From assembly GCF_022448905.1 (NCBI RefSeq), contig NZ_JAKVCW010000024.1, positions 1 through 47,241 of the forward strand: a stretch of 47,241 nt of DNA, written 5' to 3'. The notes under the pieces were generated by a model that was not told where the DNA came from, ran no database searches, and worked only from the letters and a program-made list of their open reading frames with translations. A program made the translations under genes and the position numbers. This DNA is from Shimia sp. (GTDB lineage: Bacteria > Pseudomonadota > Alphaproteobacteria > Rhodobacterales > Rhodobacteraceae). Shown here piece after piece: positions 8,385 to 17,601 of this stretch; within the stretch, counting starts at the first letter, position 1, and the number at the start of each line of letters is the position of its first letter.

Positions 8385-8957
8385 ATGGTTGTTCTCAACA
8401 AAATCTACACGCGCACCGGAGATAAAGGCACCACAGCCTTGGGCAATGGCGACAGAGTCGCCAAACATGACGCACGCGTGGCCGCCTATGGCACCACCGA
8501 CGAGCTCAACGCTTTCCTCGGTGTCGCTCGTCTGCATGCCGAAGGTGACATGGACGCGGCGCTCGCTCGCATTCAGAACGACCTGTTTGATTTGGGCGCA
8601 GATCTGTGCCGCCCCGACATGGCCAAAGATGCCGAGGCCGAGTACCCGCCGCTGCGGGTGGTTGCCAGTCAGGTCTCCCGTCTTGAAAACGAAATTGACG
8701 ACATGAATGCCCAACTGGAGCCTTTGCGCAGCTTCATCCTGCCCGGCGGCTCTGCACTGGCTGCCCAGCTGCATGTGTGCCGCACGGTTGCCCGACGTGC
8801 AGAACGGTTGTCCGTAGATCTGGCGCAATCTGAGGACATCAATGCTGATGCGGTGACCTATCTCAATCGCCTCAGCGACTGGTTCTTTGTGGCAGCGCGC
8901 ATCGCCAACCATGAAGGCCGTGCCGACGTGCTTTGGGTTCCTGGCGCGAATCGCTAG
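8385..8957 (+). CDS. ATP:cob(I)alamin adenosyltransferase, PduO type
   Basis: A 190-residue enzyme that transfers the adenosyl group of ATP to cob(I)alamin to make coenzyme B12. It shows the PduO-type ATP-binding N-terminus TRTGDKGTTALGNG, the GTTDELNA motif and the CRTVARRAERL helix with the arginines that hold ATP. Length is normal for the family. The ATG at 8385 has GGAGG upstream; the frame is open earlier, inside the preceding gene. It sits directly behind the HIG1-like gene and before etfBA. I see no cobalamin riboswitch. The family call is secure. Confidence 0.93.
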   Translation: MVVLNKIYTRTGDKGTTALGNGDRVAKHDARVAAYGTTDELNAFLGVARLHAEGDMDAALARIQNDLFDLGADLCRPDMAKDAEAEYPPLRVVASQVSRLENEIDDMNAQLEPLRSFILPGGSALAAQLHVCRTVARRAERLSVDLAQSEDINADAVTYLNRLSDWFFVAARIANHEGRADVLWVPGANR

Positions 8958-8973
8958 ATGGTTGAGTGAGGCC

Positions 8974-8985
8974 GTTAGCGCCAAC
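8974..8985. promoter_or_regulatory. Candidate LacI-type operator upstream of etfBA
   Basis: GTTAGCGCCAAC is one base away from the perfect palindrome GTTAGCGCTAAC, a shape typical of LacI-family operators. The same GTTAGCGC core occurs twice upstream of pckA (18501-18530, on the other strand). It lies about 220 bases before the etfB start, in a 247-base gene-free stretch that otherwise shows only a possible -10 box (TATATC, 9130-9135). Confidence 0.35.
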
Positions 8986-9204
8986 AAGGTAGTTGACGCA
9001 AATTCCCCTTACGTAACTTTTCTGCGCCGCGGAAACATTCTTGCAAAAAACGTGGCGTGAAAACGCTGATACGCGACGTCGTTGCGCCTAAACGTGACGA
9101 TTTTGCTCTGTTTCGCCAGCGTTGCACACTATATCAACGCGGTGAGAGCATTCCGATGAGCTGCCTTTAGGCGGCTTTGACAAACTTTGAGGAGTCCTAC
9201 GCCC

Positions 9205-9963
9205 ATGAAGGTACTAGTACCTGTCAAGCGCGTGATTGACTACAACGTGAAGGTCCGCGTGAAAGCGGATGGCACAGGTGTCGATCTCGCCAACGTGAAA
9301 ATGTCCATGAACCCGTTTGATGAGATCGCCGTTGAAGAGGCCATCCGTCTGAAGGAAGCGGGCAAAGCGGACGAAATCGTCGCAGTTTCCATCGGTGTGA
9401 AGCAAGCTCAGGAAACCCTGCGCACCGCTCTTGCCATGGGTGCCGACCGCGCCATTCTGGTTGTTGCTGCTGACAGCGTTGACCAGGACATCGAGCCACT
9501 GGCCGTTGCCAAAATCCTCGCCAAAGTAGTTGAGGAAGAGCAGCCAGGTGTTGTGCTCTGTGGCAAGCAAGCGATCGACAACGACATGAACGCCACCGGC
9601 CAGATGTTGTCTGCGCTGCTGGGTTGGTCCCAGGCGACCTTTGCTTCCGAAGTCGACATCGACGGCGACAAGGCTGTTGTAACCCGCGAAGTGGATGGCG
9701 GTCTGCAGACCATCAAGGTCAACACACCAACCATCATCACCGTGGACCTGCGTTTGAACGAGCCGCGTTATGCGTCCCTGCCAAACATCATGAAGGCGAA
9801 GAAAAAGCCGCTGGATGAGAAAACCGCTGCCGACTACGGCGTGGATGTCACTCCGCGTCTGGAAGTTGTGAAGACTTCTGAGCCATCTGAGCGTGCCGCC
9901 GGCATCATCGTAGGCTCCGTCGACGAGCTGGTTGAGAAACTCAAAGAAGCGGGGGCTGTGTAA
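9205..9963 (+). CDS. etfB: Electron transfer flavoprotein beta subunit
   Basis: A 252-residue protein starting [19 protein letters not shown], the typical EtfB N-terminus, with the family stretch [15 protein letters not shown] and a C-terminal helix. With EtfA it accepts electrons from acyl-CoA and other flavin dehydrogenases and passes them to ETF:quinone oxidoreductase. The start at 9205 has GAGGAG about 10 bases upstream. The stop overlaps the etfA start by one base. Codon use (many GTT, GGT, CTG) is that of a strongly expressed gene. Confidence 0.97.
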   Translation: MKVLVPVKRVIDYNVKVRVKADGTGVDLANVKMSMNPFDEIAVEEAIRLKEAGKADEIVAVSIGVKQAQETLRTALAMGADRAILVVAADSVDQDIEPLAVAKILAKVVEEEQPGVVLCGKQAIDNDMNATGQMLSALLGWSQATFASEVDIDGDKAVVTREVDGGLQTIKVNTPTIITVDLRLNEPRYASLPNIMKAKKKPLDEKTAADYGVDVTPRLEVVKTSEPSERAAGIIVGSVDELVEKLKEAGAV

Positions 9964-10892
9964 TGGCTGTTCTTCTTCTCGCAGAAGTCAACAACGGCGA
10001 ACTGGCGTTGGACGCCACCGCCAAAGCTGTCACCGCTGCCAAAGCACTGGGTGATGTAACCGTTCTGGCTGCTGGTGCCTCTGCTGCCGCAGCTGGCGAA
10101 GCCGCTGCCAAGATCGACGGTGTTGCCAAGGTTTTGGTTGCCGAAGACGCATCTCTGGGCCACCGCCTGGCGGAACCAACAGCTGCGCTAATCGTTTCCC
10201 TCGCGGGTGACTACAGCCACATCGTGGCCCCAGCGACCACCGACGCCAAGAACGTGATGCCACGCGTGGCCGCGCTTCTGGACGTGATGGTGCTGTCGGA
10301 CGTGACCGCAGTGGTTGACGCAGACACTTTCGAGCGTCCGATCTACGCCGGTAACGCGATCCAGACCGTGAAGTCTAACGACTCCACCAAAGTCATCACC
10401 TTCCGGACGTCGACCTTCGACGCGGCAGGCGAAGGCGGTTCCGCTTCTGTGGAAACCGTTGGCGCAGCCGACAATCCAGGCCTGTCCGAATGGGTTGAAG
10501 ACAAAGTGGCCGAAAGCGATCGTCCAGAACTGACCTCCGCAGGTGTGGTTGTCTCCGGCGGCCGTGGCGTTGGTTCTGAAGAAGACTTCAAAATCCTCGA
10601 AGCCCTGGCTGACAAGCTGGGCGCAGCTGTTGGTGCATCCCGTGCCGCGGTTGACTCCGGCTACGCACCAAACGACTGGCAGGTTGGCCAGACCGGTAAG
10701 GTGGTTGCACCAGAGCTTTACATCGCAGCGGGTATCTCCGGCGCAATCCAGCACCTGGCCGGCATGAAAGACTCCAAGATCATCGTTGCGATCAACAAAG
10801 ACGAAGAAGCGCCTATCTTCCAGGTTGCTGACTTTGGTCTGGTTGCCGATCTGTTTGAAGCAGTGCCAGCGCTGACAGACAAACTCGGCTAA
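9963..10892 (+). CDS. etfA: Electron transfer flavoprotein alpha subunit
   Basis: A 309-residue EtfA. The N-terminal domain is Ala-rich. The C-terminal FAD-binding domain shows [35 protein letters not shown] (family core, only its outline given here) and [14 protein letters not shown]. It forms a heterodimer with EtfB and holds the FAD. The ATG shares its A with the etfB stop (TAATG), so translation is coupled. A strong terminator follows. Downstream, beyond one minus-strand gene, lies hbdA, which belongs to the same fatty-acid / hydroxybutyrate chemistry. Confidence 0.97.
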   Translation: MAVLLLAEVNNGELALDATAKAVTAAKALGDVTVLAAGASAAAAGEAAAKIDGVAKVLVAEDASLGHRLAEPTAALIVSLAGDYSHIVAPATTDAKNVMPRVAALLDVMVLSDVTAVVDADTFERPIYAGNAIQTVKSNDSTKVITFRTSTFDAAGEGGSASVETVGAADNPGLSEWVEDKVAESDRPELTSAGVVVSGGRGVGSEEDFKILEALADKLGAAVGASRAAVDSGYAPNDWQVGQTGKVVAPELYIAAGISGAIQHLAGMKDSKIIVAINKDEEAPIFQVADFGLVADLFEAVPALTDKLG

Positions 10893-10915
10893 ACTCCGGC
10901 CACTCACAAGACATG

Positions 10916-10945
10916 AAGGCCCGCCTTTTCAGGCGGGCCTTTTTC
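10916..10945 (+). terminator. Rho-independent terminator of etfBA
   Basis: AAGGCCCGCCT (10916-10926), loop TTTC, AGGCGGGCCTT (10931-10941), followed by TTTTC. The 11-bp perfect stem lies 24 bases after the etfA stop. Confidence 0.92.
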
Positions 10946-10965
10946 ATTGGGCGTGTGGCGTGGTC

Positions 10966-11793
10966 TTAGGTCAGCTTCGCCAGCGGCTTTTGCAACGCGT
11001 CAGCCGCCTCCTGATGGGCTGAAACACCCAGCATCCGTTGCGCCGCGACACGTTCCATATCTGTGCATTGCATACCTGTGATGCCCTGCGCTTGCGCGTC
11101 CTCGCTCACCACCACTTCGACAATGTCATCCACCATAGGGCGCAGTTCTTCGATCATCAGCCGGTCTACAAACAAGGGGTCTGGTCCCAAACCGCTTGTC
11201 CCCATGGCCGTTTCCGGCGCATGGTCCGCCACCCAGAGCAGGACAATCTTGCCGCCAATCGTGTTCAGCAACAACTTCATACGTGCGCTCCACGCCATGC
11301 GCAGTTCGTCCCGCACCATGGCGTAACGGTCCGGCGCCCGCGCGCACAGTGTACCCAGCATATGTCGGGTAAAATGGAACTCGCTAAAGTCGATCTCGTT
11401 GAACACCATCTGCATCATGTTGGAAGCGCCAATAAAGCGGTCGTTCCGACGCGGGTGCACCTTGTAATACCGGTTGGACATATTCTGCGCGCCCATGACC
11501 TGAACAACGGTCACTTCGGATTGCTGCGCAATATGCAACACCGACGGCTCCGCAAGAAACGCGTCGATACCCGCATTCACATACCCAAAGTTCACACAAT
11601 TGATCGGCAGCGCCTCATCCAGCAGACTGACAAACGGCTGCGGTACAAACTTGCCGTAGGTTTCCGTACCCCCAAGAAACGCAACAAAGGGCTCGTCGAG
11701 CGCCTTCTGAGGACCACGAAACAATAATCGCGATTCCCCGTATTGGCACGGCTCATAATTGAGCTCGGTGCCAGACATCTTTTCGTAAGACAT
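10966..11793 (-). CDS. DUF6473-type protein
   Basis: A 275-residue protein resembling a family common in Rhodobacteraceae: FVAFLGGTETYGKFV, NCVNFGYVNAGIDAFL, NMSNRYYKVHPRRNDRF and FHFTRHMLGTL are characteristic stretches. There is no signal peptide or membrane segment, so it should be cytoplasmic. The GGTETYGKF and NFGYVNAG pattern recalls SGNH-hydrolase-like or polysaccharide-associated folds, but no function is established. The gene is convergent with etfA and divergent from hbdA. The DUF number is from memory of the family and should be checked. Confidence 0.75.
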   Translation of the reverse strand: MSYEKMSGTELNYEPCQYGESRLLFRGPQKALDEPFVAFLGGTETYGKFVPQPFVSLLDEALPINCVNFGYVNAGIDAFLAEPSVLHIAQQSEVTVVQVMGAQNMSNRYYKVHPRRNDRFIGASNMMQMVFNEIDFSEFHFTRHMLGTLCARAPDRYAMVRDELRMAWSARMKLLLNTIGGKIVLLWVADHAPETAMGTSGLGPDPLFVDRLMIEELRPMVDDIVEVVVSEDAQAQGITGMQCTDMERVAAQRMLGVSAHQEAADALQKPLAKLT

Positions 11794-11954
11794 TTTCTCA
11801 CCACTAATTTTCTCACCCAGTAGAGAGAATCGCCGAAAGCCCTTGCGAAAAAGCTAATGCGCGATTTTGTGGCAAGTTTTAAAGGCCTTATCCACTTGCA
11901 GCTACTACGTGCGCGGGCCTATGGTCAGCCAGGGATTTTGAGAGGATTTCACTT

Positions 11955-12830
11955 ATGGACATCAAGTCGATTGGCGTCGTTGGAGCAGGCCAGATGGGCA
12001 ACGGTATCGCGCATGTAATGGCGCTGGCCGGATATGATGTTCTTCTGAATGATATCAACCAGAACGCGCTGGAAGCAGCCGTTGGGCGCATCGACAAAAA
12101 CCTCGAACGGCAGGTGAGCCGCGAGATGATTTCCGCCGAAGAAAAAGCCGCCGCAATGGGGCGGATAGAGACCACATTGGAGCTGCCAGCACTTGGCGGA
12201 ACCGACTTGGTAATCGAAGCGGCCACAGAGCGTGAAGAGATCAAGCATCAAATTTTTGATACTTTGAAGCCCCACCTTGGCCCCGATACCCTCCTCACGT
12301 CAAACACATCATCAATTTCCATCACGCGACTCGCGTCTCGTACGGATCGTCCGGAACGCTTCATGGGTTTCCACTTCATGAACCCGGTGCCGATGATGAA
12401 ACTGGTCGAGCTGATCCGCGGCATCGCCACCGACGAAGACACCTACCAGACGTGTCTGGGCATCGTGGAGCGCCTCGGCAAGACCGCCGCCAGCGCCGAG
12501 GACTTCCCGGCCTTTATCGTGAACCGCATCCTGATTCCAATGATCAACGAAGCCTGCTACACGCTCTATGAAGGCGTTGGCAATGTGGCTTCCATCGACA
12601 ACGCAATGAAGCTGGGCGCGAACCACCCGATGGGCCCTTTGGAGCTGGCCGACTTTATTGGCTTGGACACCTGCTTGGCGATTATGAATGTGCTGCACGA
12701 CGGCCTGGCGGACACCAAGTACCGCCCATGTCCTCTGCTTACCAAATATGTCGAAGCGGGATGGCTTGGCCGCAAAACCAAACGCGGTTTTTATGACTAC
12801 AGAGGCGACGTACCGGTGCCAACGCGCTAA
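11955..12830 (+). CDS. 3-hydroxybutyryl-CoA dehydrogenase
   Basis: A 291-residue NAD(P)-dependent dehydrogenase interconverting 3-hydroxybutyryl-CoA and acetoacetyl-CoA. Visible features are the Rossmann motif GAGQMG (residues 10-15), the SNTSS substrate/NAD loop (116-120), catalytic His140 in GFHFMNPVPMMKLVE, with Glu152 completing the dyad, and the C-terminal helical domain (PMGPLELADFIGLD). It is usually named hbd, hbdA or paaH-like. AGAGGA precedes the ATG. Together with etfBA it suggests beta-oxidation or polyhydroxybutyrate / ethylmalonyl-CoA-linked metabolism. A strong bidirectional terminator follows. Confidence 0.95.
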   Translation: MDIKSIGVVGAGQMGNGIAHVMALAGYDVLLNDINQNALEAAVGRIDKNLERQVSREMISAEEKAAAMGRIETTLELPALGGTDLVIEAATEREEIKHQIFDTLKPHLGPDTLLTSNTSSISITRLASRTDRPERFMGFHFMNPVPMMKLVELIRGIATDEDTYQTCLGIVERLGKTAASAEDFPAFIVNRILIPMINEACYTLYEGVGNVASIDNAMKLGANHPMGPLELADFIGLDTCLAIMNVLHDGLADTKYRPCPLLTKYVEAGWLGRKTKRGFYDYRGDVPVPTR

Positions 12831-12845
12831 CACAAAACCAAAAGC

Positions 12846-12877
12846 AAAAACGCGAGGTTCCGACCTCGCGTTTTTTT
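12846..12877. terminator. Bidirectional terminator between hbdA and the acyltransferase gene
   Basis: CGCGAGGT (12851-12858), loop TCCG, ACCTCGCG (12863-12870) is flanked by AAAAA on the left and seven T residues on the right, so it can stop transcription of both convergent genes. Confidence 0.92.
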
Positions 12878-12900
12878 GTTTTGAGCCATCTAAAGAGAAA

Positions 12901-13788
12901 TCAGGCGTTCTTTCCGAGGTCCAGCGTGTGCTGGCGCAACCACGCCATAAATCCACGTGGATCAGATTGGAGCTGCTCCATTTGCTCATCTGTCAGCGGC
13001 GCACCAACGACAGGTGCCTGCGGCTTGTCGCAGGATCGAACAATCTCGTGTAGCAGCAACCCCTGCCGCAGAATTGGCGATAGTTTGTTTGCGATCTGAT
13101 AGGCACGGCTGTTTTGACCAGGGTAGAAAATCGGAACCACGCGTGCGCCAGAACGGCGGATCATCTGCGCAGTGAAGACGTTCCACTCTTGTTCAATGGC
13201 CGGTCCAAACCAGGTGTCCGAGCTCATGACAACACCCGAGGGGAACAGTGCAACGACGCCCCCGTCTTTCAAGTGCGCCATCGCCTTGCCGCGCATTTCA
13301 ACCATTTTGCGCTGCGCGTCGGGGTCGTGCGGAAAAGGCACTGGGATCATGAAGCTGGACGCGGCTTCATCAAGCCCGGTCAGCACGGAGCGCGTCAAAA
13401 TACGATAATCTTGGCGTACACGGCCGATCAAATCCGCAAAAATCATGCCGTCCACCATCCCGTGCGGGTGATTGGCCACAACCACGACAGGACCTTCTGA
13501 CGGAATGTTCTGGAGTTGCTCGAGCGGCGTTTGCAGCTCAATACCCATCACATTGAGCGCGCCACGCCAGAACTTCTGGCCGCGGTATTTCTCATTGTCG
13601 CGTTCAAACTTGTTGACCATGCGCAAGATTTTTAACTTGCCGGTCATCCACTCGATTGCGCGAATTGCAAACGAGGTCCAGCGGTCATCAAAGGAATTGG
13701 CATAGGTCAACGTGCGGCGATCATAGACCTGACCTTCCGTCTCTGATGCAGGCTTTGCGACCTGCGCCTCTGGCACCGTATCTACCAA
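12901..13788 (-). CDS. Lysophospholipid acyltransferase-family protein
   Basis: A 295-residue protein of the PlsC-like superfamily. The acyltransferase motif is NHPHGMVDG (106-114), the NHPxGxxDG form seen in hemolysin-like / ornithine-lipid-type acyltransferases rather than the standard HxxxxD. A second block, ALFPSGVV, matches the family's phosphate-binding FPEG motif with Ser for Glu, and VPIFYPGQNS is the later family block. It should move an acyl chain from acyl-ACP or acyl-CoA to a lyso-lipid at the inner membrane. It is the last gene of the chvI-to-HPr minus-strand run, 27 bases after HPr. The specific substrate is unknown. Confidence 0.85.
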   Translation of the reverse strand: MVDTVPEAQVAKPASETEGQVYDRRTLTYANSFDDRWTSFAIRAIEWMTGKLKILRMVNKFERDNEKYRGQKFWRGALNVMGIELQTPLEQLQNIPSEGPVVVVANHPHGMVDGMIFADLIGRVRQDYRILTRSVLTGLDEAASSFMIPVPFPHDPDAQRKMVEMRGKAMAHLKDGGVVALFPSGVVMSSDTWFGPAIEQEWNVFTAQMIRRSGARVVPIFYPGQNSRAYQIANKLSPILRQGLLLHEIVRSCDKPQAPVVGAPLTDEQMEQLQSDPRGFMAWLRQHTLDLGKNA

Positions 13789-13815
13789 ATTCGTCTTCCT
13801 ACGCCGTGGCCCTTG

Positions 13816-14094
13816 TCAGAATCCTTCACCGAACTTGTCTGCGACAAGCGCCTCAATGGCATCGGCCAAGGCCTGTGCATCCGGCCCGCTGGTTTCCACT
13901 GCAATGCTGGTACCCTTGGAGGCCGCCAACATCAGCAACCCCATAATACTGTCACCACCCGCACTCAAGCCATCCTTTGACACTTCTGCCGAAGCGTCAA
14001 AGCCTTCGACAACCTCAACAAGCTTTGCGGATGCGCGTGCATGCAGACCTTTTTCATTCACGATTTGCATCGTGCGTTGGATGACATCACTCAT
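13816..14094 (-). CDS. HPr phosphocarrier protein
   Basis: A 92-residue HPr. The phosphorylated histidine is His18 in EKGLHARAS, and the regulatory serine phosphorylated by HprK is Ser49 in GGDSIMGLLML. The start at 14094 removes an upstream extension that overlaps the EIIA gene and has no homology. It lies 4 bases after the EIIA stop. With EIIA, HprK and a PtsI encoded elsewhere it makes the alphaproteobacterial regulatory phosphotransferase chain, which lacks sugar permeases in this cluster. The symbol ptsH would be usual. Confidence 0.95.
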   Translation of the reverse strand: MSDVIQRTMQIVNEKGLHARASAKLVEVVEGFDASAEVSKDGLSAGGDSIMGLLMLAASKGTSIAVETSGPDAQALADAIEALVADKFGEGF

Positions 14095-14098
14095 CTGC

Positions 14099-14491
14099 TT
14101 ACCCTGTTTGAATATTTTGGCTATCGATATATTTGCGGCCAGCTTCCAGCGCCGCTCTGACCGCATCCGCTACGTCCAAGTGGCGGCTTTTGGCCAGTTT
14201 AATCAACATCGGCAAATTTGCACCATAAAGGATGCGCCGATTGGCTGGGGCACAGGCACGCAAGCTCAGATTGGACGGCGAGCCACCAAACATGTCTGTA
14301 ACCACCACAACGCCGTCCCCGTGGTCCACGGCATCGGCCGCGGCACAGATTTCACGCTGTTTCTGGCTGCGATCATGATCGGGCTCAATAGTAATCGCGC
14401 TGACGCCGTTCTGGGCGCCAACGACATGTTCCATGGCGGCCAAATATTCATTGGCCAAACCACCATGTGCCACGATCACGATACCGATCAA
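14099..14491 (-). CDS. PTS EIIA component, mannose-type
   Basis: A 130-residue EIIA of the mannose (EIIA-Man) family with active His9 in IVIVAHGGLA and the MFGGSPSN loop (residues about 67-74). It accepts phosphate from HPr. No EIIB or EIIC gene follows, so the protein should be regulatory, as in other alphaproteobacteria. The start codon is TTG at 14491, five bases after the rapZ stop, with GGGGA overlapping the end of rapZ. Translational coupling is likely. Confidence 0.93.
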   Translation of the reverse strand: MIGIVIVAHGGLANEYLAAMEHVVGAQNGVSAITIEPDHDRSQKQREICAAADAVDHGDGVVVVTDMFGGSPSNLSLRACAPANRRILYGANLPMLIKLAKSRHLDVADAVRAALEAGRKYIDSQNIQTG

Positions 14492-14496
14492 GCTAT

Positions 14497-15414
14497 CTAT
14501 TCCCCATCTTCTGCGATCTGCGGACGCGCGCTTAGCACTGCGTACCGATTGAGTTCGCGATGTCTTATAGACACCCGCCAGCCCCTATTTGCAAGGGATT
14601 CGGCAATTGTCTCGGTCATGAATACGGAGCGGTGTTTGCCACCAGTACACCCAAAGGCGACGTGAAGATGACTGCGCCCCTCGCGAACATAGCCAGGCAA
14701 CGCGTGCTCCATCATATCCTTCAGGTTGGAAACAAATGGAGCGTAGCCCGGATCGGTCGCTATGTATTCGCCAACGGGCTCATCACCACCATCCATGACG
14801 CGAAGTTCGGCTTGCCAATGCGGATTGTGCAAAAATCGGCAATCAAAGACCAAATCTGCCCCCTGGGGAATGCCACGTTTGTAGCTGAAAGACTGAAGCG
14901 TCAGACCAATCGCCTGATCATCTTGTGGCGCAAACCTGCTTTGCACAGCATGGCGCAGTTCATGTGGTGTGAGCTCCGAAGTCTCAATCAACACGGTGGC
15001 CCTGCCCCGCACCTCTTGCAGCAACGACAGCTCAGTCTCAATTCCCGCGTTGGGATCTTCCTGCCGATCCAGAGGATGGCTACGCCGGGTCTCATTATAG
15101 CGACGGCGCAAGACTTCCGCGCGGCAATCCAGGTACAACAACTCCGGCGCCACATTGGGCAACTCATCCACCAGTTCCAACGCGTCCAGAATGGCCGCCG
15201 GAGAAAAGTCCCGATTGCGGACATCCAGGCTCAGCGCCATAGGCCGCTTGAGCGGTTGACCGGACAAAAGTCTCGGCAGCAACCCCAACGGGAGATTGTC
15301 AATGGTTTCAAACCCTGCATCCTCTAGTGCTTTGATTGCCGTAGAGCGCCCGGCACCTGATGGACCAGTGAGCAGCACCAAAGGTACTGTGTCCTGCGTG
15401 ATGTCAGAGATCAT
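14497..15414 (-). CDS. rapZ: RapZ-type nucleotide-binding protein
   Basis: A 305-residue protein with Walker A GPSGAGRS (17-24) and the family C-terminal signature GCTGGKHRS (255-263). In enterobacteria RapZ is an RNase E adaptor that destroys the small RNA GlmZ and senses glucosamine-6-phosphate. Alphaproteobacteria have no known GlmY/GlmZ, so the target here is open. The lone position in the PTS cluster between hprK and EIIA is standard for the class. ATG overlaps the hprK stop region (TGAATG). Confidence 0.94.
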   Translation of the reverse strand: MISDITQDTVPLVLLTGPSGAGRSTAIKALEDAGFETIDNLPLGLLPRLLSGQPLKRPMALSLDVRNRDFSPAAILDALELVDELPNVAPELLYLDCRAEVLRRRYNETRRSHPLDRQEDPNAGIETELSLLQEVRGRATVLIETSELTPHELRHAVQSRFAPQDDQAIGLTLQSFSYKRGIPQGADLVFDCRFLHNPHWQAELRVMDGGDEPVGEYIATDPGYAPFVSNLKDMMEHALPGYVREGRSHLHVAFGCTGGKHRSVFMTETIAESLANRGWRVSIRHRELNRYAVLSARPQIAEDGE

Positions 15415-15879
15415 TCAGGCGTTCCTTCCATGACGCAACAGCTGCAATACGGCAGCGGCAAAATAAGGGGCATCTACCCCCAAAAGCATGGGAAGTTCCT
15501 GCCCCAACACTTGAACTTGCCTTGGATGCGGCAACCTCTGGTCTTCCGTTTGGTCCAAATCGATCACCAAGTGCAATGGAATATCCTGCACAGGATTAGC
15601 GCGCAAAATTCCCACTGACCGCGCCTCGATCAATCCGCGAGTGGTATCTGGTGCTGACGCCAGAAGTCGCCCTTCAGAGAGACGAACAACGGTTTGGTCA
15701 TCCGACACAAGCTCCGCACCATACGCCATGAGCTGCAGCGCCAGGCTCGATTTTCCACGACCCGCAGCCCCCCTTATCAGAACTGCACGCCCGTCATCGG
15801 CCACGCAGGACGCATGCAACAGGGTTTCTTCAACGGCGATGTCCGACTGTGCAGAGAATAGATCGTCCGCCTGCGTCAT
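15415..15879 (-). CDS. hprK: HPr kinase/phosphorylase, short alphaproteobacterial form
   Basis: A 154-residue HprK consisting only of the C-terminal kinase domain, with the P-loop GAAGRGKS (37-44), LVSDDQ (58-62) and GLIEARSVGIL, the counterpart of the EIRGLGI signature. It phosphorylates HPr on Ser49. The absence of the N-terminal domain found in Firmicutes is normal for this class and is not a truncation. It starts 3 bases after the chvG stop and its own stop abuts the rapZ start. Confidence 0.93.
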   Translation of the reverse strand: MTQADDLFSAQSDIAVEETLLHASCVADDGRAVLIRGAAGRGKSSLALQLMAYGAELVSDDQTVVRLSEGRLLASAPDTTRGLIEARSVGILRANPVQDIPLHLVIDLDQTEDQRLPHPRQVQVLGQELPMLLGVDAPYFAAAVLQLLRHGRNA

Positions 15880-15882
15880 GGC

Positions 15883-17577
15883 TTACACCGGCAACCCCAC
15901 AACGAAACGTGCGCCAAGAGGCTCCGAGGTCACATCCGCATCGGTTGGCCGGATGTTCTCCGCCCAAATGACGCCGCCGTGCGCCTCCACAATTTGCTTA
16001 GAGATGGCCAGCCCCAAACCGGAGTTATTTCCAAACTGGGATTCAGGCCGATGTGAATAGAACCGGTTGAAGATTTTGTTCAGTGCCTGCTCTGGAATAC
16101 CTGGGCCAGTATCTTCCACAACCACCAACACACGGTTTTCGCGCTTGCGGGCCCACACACGGATTGCGTCCCCGTCCTCACAAAAACTGATCGCGTTGGT
16201 GATCAGATTCACAAAGACCTGCGCAAGACGCGCCTCCAAGCCGGTGATGTCAATCGGCGCATCAGGCAAGTCCGTGATGAAGTCGATACCTTTTCCTTTG
16301 GCATCTTCGCCCAAATACTGCGTCAGATTGCCAACCATCCCAAGCAGGTCGAAGGTCTCTTCTTCTTCCTTGACCAGTTCGCTGTCCAAGCGCGATGCAT
16401 TGGAAATATCGCTCACCAACCGATCCAAGCGGCGTACATCATGCTCGATCACATTGAGCAGCTTTTCCCGGTGTTCTTCCTTTTTGACCATACGGAGCGA
16501 GCCAACCGCAGACCGCAAAGACGCCAATGGGTTTTTAATTTCATGGGCAACGTCAGCAGCGAACTGTTCGTTACTGTCTATCCGTTCATAAAGGGCTGAA
16601 ACCATGCCGCGCAAAGCTCCAGACAAACGTCCGATTTCATCTGGTCTTGCCGTTAAATCCGGAATGCGCACACGGCCCGGATTCACTTTGCGGCTATCGC
16701 TGTCTCTGCCCAGCTCTGCCGCAGCTGCCAGATCAGAGAGCGGGTTTGAAATGGTGGACGCCAACACCATGGACAAGCCCACAGACACCACTGTGGCGAT
16801 CAGGAACATCTGCAAGACGCGTTCCCGCTCGGAACTCACCATGCGATCAAGCTCACCGGAGGCACTTGTCAACACCACTGCGCCAACGACACTGTCGTTT
16901 TGCTCAATGGGGACAGCCATCGCGAATACATGTCCACCATCAGCCGCGACAAGCGTCTCCAAGGTTTCCTTGCCGGCCACGGCAGCCTGAGCCATCGTTT
17001 GAAGCTGACTATTCAATTGGTCCGCCGAAGCTTCCGCAGCACCGTCCTTGCCAGAAATCGAACTCCAAATCTTATTGAGCGCAGATGTGAGCGGCGCGCC
17101 TTCTGGGCGCTCTGCCAAAACCTCGGCCGCCTCCGCAGACGCTTTGCCTTCTTTTGAACCAGCCGTTTTTCCCGCCGCGTCATAGACATGCACGGTTGTG
17201 CCAACTTGCAGCGGCAGCTTTTCAAGCGTTGAACCAACATCAACACCGTCATTTGTGGCGAGGTTGACAGGCGCGCCTGACGGCAACTGGGCCTCGAAAG
17301 CTCCAGCAATCAGCCTAGCCTCGGTCACAAGCCCAGTGGCGCGCTGCACCGCGAAGCTGTCACGGGCGCTGTTGAGAAATAGAATACCTGCGACCAACAC
17401 CAAGAGTGCGATCATATTAAAGGTAATAATTTTGCGTGTCAGCGGGGACTTCCCCAGAGGTAAAAGCCGGCGACGTTCGCGCCGGCCTTGCAACTCATCT
17501 TCGACGTTGGCTTCAGGGGCGACCCAATCATCGCCCAAAACAACGTCCCCGTCCCGCCCTTGGGCCATGTCTTGCAC
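15883..17577 (-). CDS. chvG: Sensor histidine kinase ChvG
   Basis: A 564-residue membrane sensor. It has a basic N-terminal cytoplasmic tail, TM1 at about 50-70, a periplasmic sensor domain at about 71-253, TM2 at about 256-275, HAMP, the phospho-accepting His345 in DVAHEIKNPLASL, then the N, G1 (DTGPGIP) and G2 (SGLGLAIS) boxes. ChvG (ExoS/BvrS) with ChvI controls envelope, acid and host-related responses in other alphaproteobacteria. The periplasmic Ala/Lys/Glu-rich insert (about 140-205) looks lineage-specific. The gene lies 24 bases after chvI. The family call rests on sequence and on the classical gene order. Confidence 0.94.
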   Translation of the reverse strand: MQDMAQGRDGDVVLGDDWVAPEANVEDELQGRRERRRLLPLGKSPLTRKIITFNMIALLVLVAGILFLNSARDSFAVQRATGLVTEARLIAGAFEAQLPSGAPVNLATNDGVDVGSTLEKLPLQVGTTVHVYDAAGKTAGSKEGKASAEAAEVLAERPEGAPLTSALNKIWSSISGKDGAAEASADQLNSQLQTMAQAAVAGKETLETLVAADGGHVFAMAVPIEQNDSVVGAVVLTSASGELDRMVSSERERVLQMFLIATVVSVGLSMVLASTISNPLSDLAAAAELGRDSDSRKVNPGRVRIPDLTARPDEIGRLSGALRGMVSALYERIDSNEQFAADVAHEIKNPLASLRSAVGSLRMVKKEEHREKLLNVIEHDVRRLDRLVSDISNASRLDSELVKEEEETFDLLGMVGNLTQYLGEDAKGKGIDFITDLPDAPIDITGLEARLAQVFVNLITNAISFCEDGDAIRVWARKRENRVLVVVEDTGPGIPEQALNKIFNRFYSHRPESQFGNNSGLGLAISKQIVEAHGGVIWAENIRPTDADVTSEPLGARFVVGLPV

Positions 17578-17601
17578 GTTGGTCCTTCCGGCCTTGTGTC
17601 G

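Noticed and set aside
8958..9204. Possible cobalamin or other riboswitch around the adenosyltransferase and etf genes
   Set aside because: No B12-box or other conserved core could be seen; the gap holds only an operator-like site and a weak -10.
15415..15879. HprK appearing truncated (154 residues)
   Set aside because: The short, kinase-domain-only form is normal in alphaproteobacteria; P-loop and signature are intact.
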